From: Candidatus Eiseniibacteriota bacterium
GTDB taxonomy: Bacteria; Eisenbacteria; RBG-16-71-46; CAIMUX01
NCBI GenBank assembly: GCA_903844735.1
Contig: CAIMUX010000061.1
Span: forward strand, 1 to 53,277
DNA: 53,277 bases
Reading direction: 5' to 3'
Shown here: piece after piece, positions 1 to 7,802 of the stretch
Position numbering within the stretch: the first letter of the stretch is position 1
How the letters are laid out: each line of letters opens with the position of its first letter
Program-made: the position numbers and the translations under genes
The notes under the pieces: model-generated
What the model was told of the DNA's origin: nothing
Seen by the model: the letters and a program-made list of their open reading frames with translations, nothing else
Databases searched by the model: none

Positions 1-259
1 ATGGGCGATCGTCAGACCGAAAACAGCGCGCACTTCGCGTTCTGATCCTCCGAAGCAGAGCACCGCGTCCCTGTTGGGCCGATGTTCGCGGCGGTCGCCA
101 CAGATCCATCCCGCCAACACGGGCCGTAGGTCGCGCCCGACGTCACCCCCCCCGCCCGGGCGTCAAGCCCGCCGAACTCCGGCCGATGGCCAACTGAGAC
201 CGATCCCGGAAGCTGCTGGCCCGCCCGCGTATGTCGAGCAACAGAAGTCGATCCATAAC

Positions 260-1762
260 CTAGAGGGTTCCGGCCAGTTCCCTCCCCGCCGACCGCACCT
301 CGTCCAGGATCCGGTCGAGCAATGCCTCGGTGCAGCGCGGATGCAGGATGACGGCGCGGAGGATCGTCCGCCGGCGGTAGTGCGGCAGGCTCAACCAGCC
401 CAGGCCCGAGGCCTCGATCCGCTCCTGGATCTTCGTGTTGATGAAGTCGAGCCGCTCGTTGTCGGCGATCCGGTTCGCGCCCGTCCGAACGCCCCGGTAG
501 CGGAAGCAGACGATGTTCAGTTCCGGGTGGTGGAGAAGCTCGAGCTCGGGACACGCGGCGATCGCCCCCGCGAAGTTCTGTGCCAGGTCGATCTGACGTT
601 CGATCATGCGAGCCAGCCGGGCGCGACCGAAGTGCTCGAGAGTCAGATAGAGTTTCAGCACGTCGACCCGCCGCGTGCCCTGCAGAGTCCACTCTCCCAG
701 GTTCACCCGGGTGCGTCCCTGCGTGGTGCGGTTGCTCATGCCGTAGACGAACGCCTCACGCAAATGGAGCTCGGGCTGGTGCCGGTCGCGGAAAAGGATA
801 GAGGCGCAGGTCTTCGGGACGAAGAGCCACTTCTGGGGGTTGAAGGTGACCGAGTCGGCGTGCTCGATGCCGGCGAGGCGCGGCCGCAGCCGGTCGGAAA
901 ACGCGATCGCTCCTCCGTAGGCCGCATCAACGTGGAACCAGAGCCGCTCGCGGGCCGCCAGTTCCGCGATCTCCTCCAGCGGATCGACTGAGCCGGTCAC
1001 CGTGGTACCGGCCACCCCGACAACGGCACACGGTATCTTGCCGGCGGCGCGGGCGCTGCGGATCGCCGCCGCCATGGCGTCGACGCGCACGCGGCCGTCG
1101 TCCTCGGCCGGGATCTCGACCCAGCCTTCGCGGCCAAGGCCGAGCAGGTTCGCCGCCTTGCGAAACGAGAAGTGCGCGTTCTCCGAGGCGAAGAAGACGT
1201 AGGGCGGCTGGCCGAAAAGGCCGTGCTCGTCCATGGTGGAGCCGCCGCGAGCGTTGCGCGCGACCCACATCGCGGTCACGTTGGCGAGAGTGCCGCCGCT
1301 AACAAGGTGTCCGACGGGGCGGCGTTCGGAATCGTCGGGATCCTCAGGTGTAGCACCCAAGCCGAACAGACCGCACGTCCACCGCATGACCCGCTGCTCC
1401 AGCTCGGAGAATACGGGCGACATCTCCCAGGCGAGCATGTTGTTGTTGAGCGACGAGACGATGGCGTCGGAGAAGATCCCGATGGCGGAAGCCAGCGTGT
1501 CCATGTGTCCCATGTAGCCCGGGTGGGCAGGGTTCATGCCGCGGTCGAGGAACCCACGGATCTCGTCGAGCAGGAGATCGACGTCGCGACCCTCCTCGGA
1601 CGGAGCGTAGTGCTCGCCGATCAGGCCGGGGTCGCGATTCAGCGGCATCCTCTCCGCAGCGCGGGACGCCGACTCGACCAGGAGGTCCACAAACCGATAA
1701 CCCAGGCGGCGGACCTCTTCGCGATTGCTGCCATCCGGTTCGATGAAGAGCAGGTCCTTCAC
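260..1762 (-). CDS. PLP-dependent group II decarboxylase (aromatic-L-amino-acid/glutamate decarboxylase family)
   Basis: About 500 aa with the full fold-type I decarboxylase layout. The PLP aspartate lies in HVDAAYGG (D279) and the Schiff-base lysine in NPQKW (K311; the family usually has NPHKW). A ring-stacking histidine is in ENAHFSF (about H197), and the N-terminal PGYMGHM segment forms part of the active-site entrance in aromatic amino acid decarboxylases. Expected reaction is decarboxylation of an L-amino acid to an amine in the cytoplasm; the sequence does not fix the substrate (Tyr, Trp, Glu or Asp-type are all possible). I chose the GTG at 1762 because a purine-rich AAAGGGGGT lies just upstream. 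A GTG at 1813 would add 17 poorly conserved residues. It is transcribed in the same direction as the dehydrogenase upstream, with a 280-bp gap and a hairpin between, so co-transcription is uncertain. Confidence 0.88.
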   Translation of the reverse strand: MKDLLFIEPDGSNREEVRRLGYRFVDLLVESASRAAERMPLNRDPGLIGEHYAPSEEGRDVDLLLDEIRGFLDRGMNPAHPGYMGHMDTLASAIGIFSDAIVSSLNNNMLAWEMSPVFSELEQRVMRWTCGLFGLGATPEDPDDSERRPVGHLVSGGTLANVTAMWVARNARGGSTMDEHGLFGQPPYVFFASENAHFSFRKAANLLGLGREGWVEIPAEDDGRVRVDAMAAAIRSARAAGKIPCAVVGVAGTTVTGSVDPLEEIAELAARERLWFHVDAAYGGAIAFSDRLRPRLAGIEHADSVTFNPQKWLFVPKTCASILFRDRHQPELHLREAFVYGMSNRTTQGRTRVNLGEWTLQGTRRVDVLKLYLTLEHFGRARLARMIERQIDLAQNFAGAIAACPELELLHHPELNIVCFRYRGVRTGANRIADNERLDFINTKIQERIEASGLGWLSLPHYRRRTILRAVILHPRCTEALLDRILDEVRSAGRELAGTL

Positions 1763-1851
1763 AACACCCCCTTTCCGCAAACCAGGAACCGCAGCACCCA
1801 ACGAGCCGTTCACCCTCGTAGGCAGCCGGATGGACGAGCAAGAGTAACAGA

Positions 1852-1878
1852 ACCGGCCCCGCCGAGAGCGGGACCGGT
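1852..1878. terminator. GC-rich hairpin between dehydrogenase and decarboxylase genes
   Basis: An 11-bp stem with one mismatch (ACCGG-CCCGC against GCGGG-CCGGT) and a 5-nt loop. A second small G5/C5 hairpin follows at about 1894-1906. It lies about 165 nt downstream of the dehydrogenase stop. No U-run follows on either strand, so it may be a pause site or mRNA end rather than a canonical intrinsic terminator. Confidence 0.3.
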
Positions 1879-2042
1879 GGAGTCGGGGGAACCCCCCTCT
1901 GGGCCGCAGATGGGGAGGTAGCAGTCGTTGTGGGCGTGCCCTGCGTACCGGAAGGCTCGGTTCCTCCCGCCGCTCCCCCGCGCCGGGCCGTCCATCGAGG
2001 CGCCTTCCCGAACCCCGCCGTACGAATTGCGGACGCGGTGGG

Positions 2043-3083
2043 TCAGAACTTCGTGCAGTCGATCACGAACCTGTACTTGACCGCTCCCCGGACGGCCCGG
2101 TCGAACGCTTCATTGATCTGCGTGGGTCTGATCCTTTCGATATCGCTGGTGATCCCGTGCTTCCCGCAGTGATCGAGCATCTCTTGCGTCTGAGGCAGCC
2201 CGCCGACGAGAGACCCCATGATCCGCCGACGCCCGAAGATGAGCGGGAACGCGGCTAGAGGAAACGGAACCGGCGAGGCCCCCACCAGAATCAGGGTGCC
2301 GTCCCTCTTCAGGCAGTTGAGATGGCTGTTCAGATCGTGTTGGGCCGACACCGTGTCGAGGATGACGTCGAAGCGTCCGGCGAGCGGAACGAGCGCATGG
2401 GTCCCGCTGGTGAGCACGAAGTCGTGCGCCCCGAGGCGCTGCGCATCTGCCGCCTTCGAGGGCGAGTGACTCAAGACGGTGACTTCCGCACCGAAGGACG
2501 CCGCCAGCTTCACTCCCATGTGGCCCAGGCCTCCAAGACCCATCACCGCGACACGCATTCCCTCGGACACGCCGAGGTGGCGAAGCGGGGAGTAGGTCGT
2601 GATGCCCGCGCACAGGAGCGGCGCGGCTGCGGCTGGATCGAGGGAGGCCGGGATTCTCAGAACGAACTCCTCGTCCACGACGATCTGGGTCGCGTAGCCG
2701 CCGTAGGTCGGGCTCGTTCCGTCCGCTTCCAGACTGCCATAGGTCATCCGGGCGCCGGGCTCGCAGTAGTTCTGCAGTCCATCCTTGCAGCTCGCGCAGG
2801 TTCTGCAGGAATCGACAAAGCAGCCGACGCCCACCAGATCGCCCTCCCGATACCGGGTGACGCCGCCTCCGACCTCAACGACGCGGCCCACGATCTCGTG
2901 TCCGGGCACGCAGGGGTAGGTCGTGAACTGCCACTCGTTGCGCGCGAAATGGATGTCAGAGTGGCAGATGCCACAATGGTCGATCTGGATCCGAACGTCC
3001 TTCGGCCCCGGACTTCTTCGGTCGAACTCCCAAGGGGCCAGGGGAGAGTCGGCCGACCGGGCCGCATATCCTCGAACCTTCAT
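2043..3083 (-). CDS. Zinc-dependent NAD(P) alcohol dehydrogenase (MDR, cinnamyl-alcohol dehydrogenase/YahK-like)
   Basis: 346 aa, the usual length for the medium-chain dehydrogenase superfamily. Catalytic zinc ligands are visible as C37 in CGICHSD and H62-E63 in PGHE. The structural zinc lobe is complete (C93, C96, C99, C107). The Rossmann dinucleotide motif is GLGGLGHMG. This pattern (CGICHSD plus GLGGLGHMG) is that of the cinnamyl-alcohol/YahK aldehyde reductase branch, which reduces broad-range aldehydes with NADPH. The ATG at 3083 is preceded by AAAGGAG at 6-nt spacing. It could act on the aldehyde derived from the amine made by the neighbouring decarboxylase, but that coupling is only inferred from adjacency. 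Confidence 0.93.
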   Translation of the reverse strand: MKVRGYAARSADSPLAPWEFDRRSPGPKDVRIQIDHCGICHSDIHFARNEWQFTTYPCVPGHEIVGRVVEVGGGVTRYREGDLVGVGCFVDSCRTCASCKDGLQNYCEPGARMTYGSLEADGTSPTYGGYATQIVVDEEFVLRIPASLDPAAAAPLLCAGITTYSPLRHLGVSEGMRVAVMGLGGLGHMGVKLAASFGAEVTVLSHSPSKAADAQRLGAHDFVLTSGTHALVPLAGRFDVILDTVSAQHDLNSHLNCLKRDGTLILVGASPVPFPLAAFPLIFGRRRIMGSLVGGLPQTQEMLDHCGKHGITSDIERIRPTQINEAFDRAVRGAVKYRFVIDCTKF

Positions 3084-3262
3084 ACATCGCTCCTTTGTTA
3101 GCCGCGGACCTCACACTCGGTCCGCGCAGTGTTAGCGGATGGGCACTGTGGAGATTCACGTCCGCAGGCACAACTCTACAAGCCTCACGCCTGCGGAGCG
3201 CTTCAATGTAATGCCGTGGTCCACGGGAAGGAAGCTGGATTCCGTCGGAACAGCGGCCAGGT

Positions 3263-5071
3263 CTACGCCTCCCCCAGCACAAGCTTCAACTCACGCACCC
3301 GCTCGTTCACGGCGCCCAAACTCATCGAGCGATACCGCGCCGGCAGGAACCGTGTGTCCGTACACTCTTTCACAGCGAGCAGGTCCATGAGCTCCAGGCG
3401 CTCCGTATGCGCCGAGGGCCGGAAATCGGCTACCACCTCCGCGATCACCTCCGGCATCGGCCGCACTGGACTTCCTTCAGGCTGTGTCTCATACACCCGC
3501 AGGGCCCGGACCAGCACCCCCTCCATCTCGTTGCCGCCGATCTGGTCGTTGTCGGGGAGCGAGGGGAGATCCACCTGAGCGATCTCCATCTTGAGCTTGC
3601 GAGCCATGGCTCCGAAGAGCGCCTGCCGGCTCTCCTGGTCCTGGGGTGGGAAGAGCGGAATGTGCACGTCCAGGCGCCCCTGCCGCTTCAAGTCGACCTC
3701 CAGGAGGTCCGGCCGACTGGTGGCGAAGATCCAGATGATCTTGCCGCGGTTGCGCGTATCGCTCATTTCCGCGGCCAGCATAGCGTAGATCCGGCCCGAG
3801 AGCCCTGCATCTCCTTCGCTGCCGCCGCGCTTGCCGGTCACCTGGTCGGCCTCATCGACGAAGACGAAGACCTGCCCCAGGGCATGCAGGACGTTGAAGA
3901 CCTTCTCGAGATTTCCCTCCGTGGCGCCGACCCACTTCTCGCGGAAGTTCTTCAACTCCACGCACGGGACGCCGACCTCGCCGGCGAGACACTGTACAAG
4001 AAACGTCTTGCCCGTTCCGATACGGCCAGTCAGCAGATATCCCATCGGGATCGCCCGCGTGATCCCCTTCTTGAGCAACTGAGCGTCCTGGCGCAGCCAG
4101 GCCTTGGCTTCCGCGTGACCCGCGACGTCGTCCAGGGTGCGGTCGGACTCCATGAACTCCAGGCGCCCGAACGCCTCCTTTTCGATGAGCTCCTTCTTGA
4201 CCTTCGTGAGGTACTTGCCCGTGATCGTCTCACCCGCCGAAAGGGCGCGCTGGACGAGATTCCTGGCGTTGACGCGAGACAAGCCGACCAGCCTCTCCGC
4301 CAGCACGTCCCGTGGCACTTCGCAGACCCGATCGAACTCGGCCACGTCGGCCGCGAGGTCGCGCATGTAGTCTTTCAGCTCCGCGGCATCCGGCAGGCCG
4401 ATCCGGATCTTCGCGGCGTAGGGGTTCTCCACCAGAAGACCGTTCAGATCCGCCAGCGTCTCGGTGATGAGGACCGTGGTCACGAACGCCCCGGTCACGG
4501 CTGGATCACTGGACCAGTCCAGGATCTGGATGATCGACTGGCTTAAGTCTCCCGAAATGTACAGAGGCTCGCCCGCGGGCGCGATGTAGTGTGCGTAGTC
4601 GATCAACACGGCGATCTTGAGAGGATCGGCGACCGGCTTGCCGTCCACCGGACGCGTCCGGGCGAGCCCGGCCCGAAGGAAACGGTCGATCAGCTCCAAT
4701 GCGCGCTTGGGTTCCCGTGGCAGTTGCCCGGAGAGGTCGAGAGTCTCCAGCTTGTCGGTCCCCGTGTCGGGAATGGAGGCCCAGGATGTACCCTGGAAGG
4801 TGTCAAACATCTTCAGGAAGCGATGAAAGAGGTCGCCTCCCTTGCGCACCCGGATGCCCTTTCCTCGGTCGTAAAGAAGCACCACATCGAACGGGGCAAA
4901 CATCGTCTCCGTCAGGAATCGCCGCAGCGAGACATATTCCGCGGCGCAAGCCTCTTTCACCACCGGCTGCAGATCGGAGACGTTTCCGTAGAGGACGAAC
5001 TGACTGGTGGTCCCGGAACGGAAGATCTGACGCATCTCTTGGGCCCAACCACTGAGCGTATCGCCGGCCAT
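3263..5071 (-). CDS. Ycf46-like classic AAA+ ATPase with degenerate N-terminal ATPase domain; last gene of the PspA/ABC operon
   Basis: 602 aa. The C-terminal half is a classic AAA module: Walker A GRIGTGKT (349-356), Walker B VFVFVDEAD (about 401-409), second region of homology FATSRPD...RQGRLD (449-468) with arginine-finger candidates. The N-terminal half (about 20-240) looks like an inactive P-loop domain: it has strand-like FVLYGN and IAVLIDYAHYI but no Walker lysine. This two-domain plan is typical of cyanobacterial/plastid Ycf46 relatives, whose substrate is unknown. There is no signal peptide or TM segment, so it is cytoplasmic. The start at 5071 is supported by AGAGGAG 6 nt upstream; an ATG further upstream lacks an RBS. 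It follows the coiled-coil membrane gene by 69 bp. Inference: it remodels the PspA-like or membrane proteins of the operon, as Vps4 does ESCRT-III. Confidence 0.9.
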   Translation of the reverse strand: MAGDTLSGWAQEMRQIFRSGTTSQFVLYGNVSDLQPVVKEACAAEYVSLRRFLTETMFAPFDVVLLYDRGKGIRVRKGGDLFHRFLKMFDTFQGTSWASIPDTGTDKLETLDLSGQLPREPKRALELIDRFLRAGLARTRPVDGKPVADPLKIAVLIDYAHYIAPAGEPLYISGDLSQSIIQILDWSSDPAVTGAFVTTVLITETLADLNGLLVENPYAAKIRIGLPDAAELKDYMRDLAADVAEFDRVCEVPRDVLAERLVGLSRVNARNLVQRALSAGETITGKYLTKVKKELIEKEAFGRLEFMESDRTLDDVAGHAEAKAWLRQDAQLLKKGITRAIPMGYLLTGRIGTGKTFLVQCLAGEVGVPCVELKNFREKWVGATEGNLEKVFNVLHALGQVFVFVDEADQVTGKRGGSEGDAGLSGRIYAMLAAEMSDTRNRGKIIWIFATSRPDLLEVDLKRQGRLDVHIPLFPPQDQESRQALFGAMARKLKMEIAQVDLPSLPDNDQIGGNEMEGVLVRALRVYETQPEGSPVRPMPEVIAEVVADFRPSAHTERLELMDLLAVKECTDTRFLPARYRSMSLGAVNERVRELKLVLGEA

Positions 5072-5140
5072 CAACGTCTCCTCTTTCACCGGGCACGTGA
5101 AGCCCGGAATCACCAAGCGTTCACGGACAATCCAGGCCCG

Positions 5141-6022
5141 TTACTGTTTCTGTTTCCGCGGACCCTGGGCCAGAGGCGGAGGGCTCGGCGCCTCGCCCAC
5201 CGTGTCATCGACGGAAAGCGAAGTGAAAAGCTCCGCGTGCTGGTCCATCCACGTAGACGTCTCAGTGAGGGTCGTGGACACAGCGTCGAGGCGCGCCGAC
5301 AGAACCTCAGGCCCCCCGGAGACCGCTGACTCCTCGCGAATCAGACGGACCTGTTGCTCGATGCGCTCCAGCTCCGCGTCGATGACTTCAAGACTCCCTT
5401 TTGCCCGGGCCAGGTTGTCGAGGCGCTTCGTTTCGATCTCAAGGGTGGCCTGGACCGACCGGGCCAGCGCTCCATCGGGCGGGGCCGCGGCGAGCTTCTG
5501 CTTGAGCCGCTCCACATCCCCTTCCAGCGTCTTCTTGTCAACCAGGCCAAGGGTCCCGAGGAGGTTCTCTCGCGAAGAGAGCAGCCGTACGAACAGGAAG
5601 AGAAGGGAGTTCAGCCCTTCCGCGCGCGAGTCTTCCAGCGTGGCCGAGGGTCCGAGAGGAGTGTTGATGCCCAGGATCAGCCGGCACTGCTCGAAGATCC
5701 GGCGGTATCGCTCAGCCGATGGCGGGGTGAGAAAGTTCACGGTCTGCTGGATCGACGGCCTGCCGTCGGGGCGCCCCTTCAAGAGCGCCTCCCCCTCAAC
5801 CAGCTTCTGGAAGCGAGCGTTGCCGGCCAGCGCCGCCAGGTAGGCGATCTCGATCGCTCCCCCCATGAACCAGAAACCGGGATTCCGCGAGGCCGCGCCC
5901 AGAACGGCAACGGTGAACAGCGCGATGTAGTTATACGGCACATATCCGAGAAGCGGAACGCGCGCCCTTCGCTTGAAAGCGGCTTTCACATAGTCCCAGT
6001 AGCCAAGCGACCGCGCGGACAT
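5141..6022 (-). CDS. Two-TM, coiled-coil membrane protein of unknown family in the PspA/ABC operon
   Basis: 293 aa, not recognised as a named family. Two hydrophobic segments lie near residues 26-45 and 48-68 with a short link. A long polar, helix-rich region follows (about 70-265) with heptad-like stretches (DVERLKQKL, ETKRLDNLARA, IDAELERIEQQVRLI), and the tail is Pro/Gln-rich. Expected topology is a membrane hairpin with a cytoplasmic coiled-coil domain. The ATG at 6022 starts 2 nt after the stop of the ABC ATPase gene, so translation is probably coupled. Its position between an ABC ATPase and an AAA+ ATPase suggests an adaptor linking the transporter or PspA polymer to the AAA+ motor. The long same-frame extension upstream of 6022 is only a shadow of the ATPase gene. 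Confidence 0.75.
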   Translation of the reverse strand: MSARSLGYWDYVKAAFKRRARVPLLGYVPYNYIALFTVAVLGAASRNPGFWFMGGAIEIAYLAALAGNARFQKLVEGEALLKGRPDGRPSIQQTVNFLTPPSAERYRRIFEQCRLILGINTPLGPSATLEDSRAEGLNSLLFLFVRLLSSRENLLGTLGLVDKKTLEGDVERLKQKLAAAPPDGALARSVQATLEIETKRLDNLARAKGSLEVIDAELERIEQQVRLIREESAVSGGPEVLSARLDAVSTTLTETSTWMDQHAELFTSLSVDDTVGEAPSPPPLAQGPRKQKQ

Positions 6023-6024
6023 GG

Positions 6025-6870
6025 TCAGCCTCTTCCCGCCTTCTCGAGGTCCCGAAAGACCTGGGCCACCTCGGCCACCGCGTCCTTGAAGGCCCGACCT
6101 TCCTGCATCACAAGAGGATCCTCGCCCCGCGTGCGCGGAATGGAGTCGATAATCTGCTTCCCGAGCCTGCCCGGCGCCGGGGTCATGATCCAGACCCGGT
6201 CTCCCAGGTATACCGCCTCGGCCAGAGAGTGGGTGACAATAAAGACAGTGGTCTCGACCGCTTGCCAGATCCCCATGATCAGTCGCTGCATCTCGATGCG
6301 GGTCGGTTCGTCCAGGGCCGAGAACGGCTCGTCCATGAGGATGATCTTGGGGCTTAGCACCAGCGTCCGGGCGATGGCGACCCGCTGCTGTTGGCCCCCG
6401 GAGAGCTGATGCGGGTACTTGGCCTCGTGTCCGCGCAGCCCCACCTTGCCCAGCCACTCCATGGCCAGATCGTCCCTGGCCGACGGGGAAAGACCCAGCT
6501 CGGCCCGGTTCAGCTCCAGGCCGAAGGTGACGTTTTGGCGCACGGTCAGATGCGGGAACGAGGTGTATTTCTGGAAGATCATCCCGCGGTCCCGGCCCGG
6601 CCCCTCGACCACCCGGTCCCGTACGAGAACCTCTCCGCTGGTGGGCGGGTAGACATCCGAAAACCCCTGGATCAGGTTCAGAATCGTGGACTTCCCGCAC
6701 CCCGAGGGACCGACGATGGCGATGAACTCGCCGATCCCTGGCGTGTCATCGACCCGAAACGAGACGTCCCGCAGGGCGATGAACTCCCGCGGTGTCCCGG
6801 GATTGAACGTCTTGGTTACGTTGCGGAACTCCACCACAGCGGGGAGCGCCGATGATTCCCGCGCGCTCAT
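6025..6870 (-). CDS. ABC transporter ATP-binding protein (nitrate/sulfonate/taurine SsuB/TauB type)
   Basis: 281 aa with every nucleotide-binding motif: Walker A GPSGCGKST, Q-loop FQKY, signature LSGGQQQRVAIAR, Walker B ILMDEPFSALD, D-loop, and switch histidine in IVTHSLAEAV. The SsuB/TauB/NrtD class normally energises import of sulfonates, nitrate or thiamine precursors. The start codon at 6870 overlaps the permease stop in an ATGA arrangement, so the two are translationally coupled. Unlike stand-alone importers, this one sits in an operon with PspA-like and AAA+ genes, which questions a simple nutrient role. Confidence 0.94.
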   Translation of the reverse strand: MSARESSALPAVVEFRNVTKTFNPGTPREFIALRDVSFRVDDTPGIGEFIAIVGPSGCGKSTILNLIQGFSDVYPPTSGEVLVRDRVVEGPGRDRGMIFQKYTSFPHLTVRQNVTFGLELNRAELGLSPSARDDLAMEWLGKVGLRGHEAKYPHQLSGGQQQRVAIARTLVLSPKIILMDEPFSALDEPTRIEMQRLIMGIWQAVETTVFIVTHSLAEAVYLGDRVWIMTPAPGRLGKQIIDSIPRTRGEDPLVMQEGRAFKDAVAEVAQVFRDLEKAGRG

Positions 6871-7793
6871 CCCTTGGCCTCCCGGTACGGGAAGAGGCGT
6901 TTCTCCCCCGCGCTCCATGCCTTGTCCGTGAGAAACGCCACGAGGACGATGACGACGAGGATGAGGTAGATGTGCTCCCTCGGCCCGCGCCGCTGAGAAA
7001 CGATGATGAGGCCGCCGAGCCCCTTTCCGATGTCGACCATCTCGGCCAGCAGGATGTAGCTCCAGCCCACTCCGAAGCCGAGACGCAAAGCCCGGTAGAT
7101 CTGCGGCCAAGCCATCGGCAGCAGGACCTTGGTCACCGCCGAGCGCCGGCCGGCCCCCAGGGTGTAGGCGGTCTTGAGGTAGGTGTCGTCCACTCTGTCC
7201 ACGGCCGCCACGATCAACGGGAGCAAGTAGACCGAAAAGGCCAGCGCCAGGAAGATCAGCTTCTGGCTCTCCCCGGTTCCGAAGAGGCTGAGGGTCAGCG
7301 GCACCAGCGTGGGAATCGGCAAGTAGGCGCCGAAGAGCGCGAGCGGCGTGAACGCGGCCTTGATCTTGGTGAACGAACCCATGAAGAGCCCGAGGGGGAA
7401 CATCAGCGCCACCGCGATACCGAAACCTCCGAGCACCCTCGCGAACGATACGAAGAGGTTTCGCATCAGGGCCCGGTCGAACCAAAGCGCCGGGAACGAC
7501 TTCACGACCTCCAACGGGCTCGGCAGGATCGTGGGAGAAATGTGTCGAGCCTCGGGGGTGGATCCCGCTGTCATGAGGGACCAAACCCCCAGGAGGAGCA
7601 GGATCGGGATGATCCCCAGCACGATCCACATCCAGCCGGAAATCGTCTCCCGGATTCGCAGATCCAAGAACGAGTTGCTGCCCCCGACGCCTGCCTTGAG
7701 CTTCACCCGAACCGCCGACTCCGCGGTCGCCCCGCCCGCGCCCGAGCCGGTGCCTGCACCCGAGGTCGTCGTCTGCTTCTTCTCCTCAGCCAT
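6867..7793 (-). CDS. ABC transporter permease (SsuC/TauC type)
   Basis: 308 aa. A Ser/Thr/Ala/Gly-rich cytoplasmic N-terminal extension of about 45 residues is followed by roughly six TM helices in the binding-protein-dependent inner-membrane fold. The EAA-like coupling loop is visible as TLGAGRRSAVTKVLLPMAWPQI around residues 215-236, with the invariant glycine. It pairs with the ATPase at 6025-6870. The start at 7793 is only 9 bp from the stop of the binding-protein gene. The long, low-complexity N-terminus (TTTSGAGTGSGAGG) is unusual for the family and could be an interaction tail. Confidence 0.92.
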   Translation of the reverse strand: MAEEKKQTTTSGAGTGSGAGGATAESAVRVKLKAGVGGSNSFLDLRIRETISGWMWIVLGIIPILLLLGVWSLMTAGSTPEARHISPTILPSPLEVVKSFPALWFDRALMRNLFVSFARVLGGFGIAVALMFPLGLFMGSFTKIKAAFTPLALFGAYLPIPTLVPLTLSLFGTGESQKLIFLALAFSVYLLPLIVAAVDRVDDTYLKTAYTLGAGRRSAVTKVLLPMAWPQIYRALRLGFGVGWSYILLAEMVDIGKGLGGLIIVSQRRGPREHIYLILVVIVLVAFLTDKAWSAGEKRLFPYREAKG

Positions 7794-7802
7794 GGTTCGC
7801 CG

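Noticed and set aside
5141-6700. 519-residue protein fusing an Arg/Gly-rich N-terminus to the coiled-coil protein
   Set aside because: The first 226 codons are out-of-frame reading of the ABC ATPase gene; the real start is the ATG at 6022.
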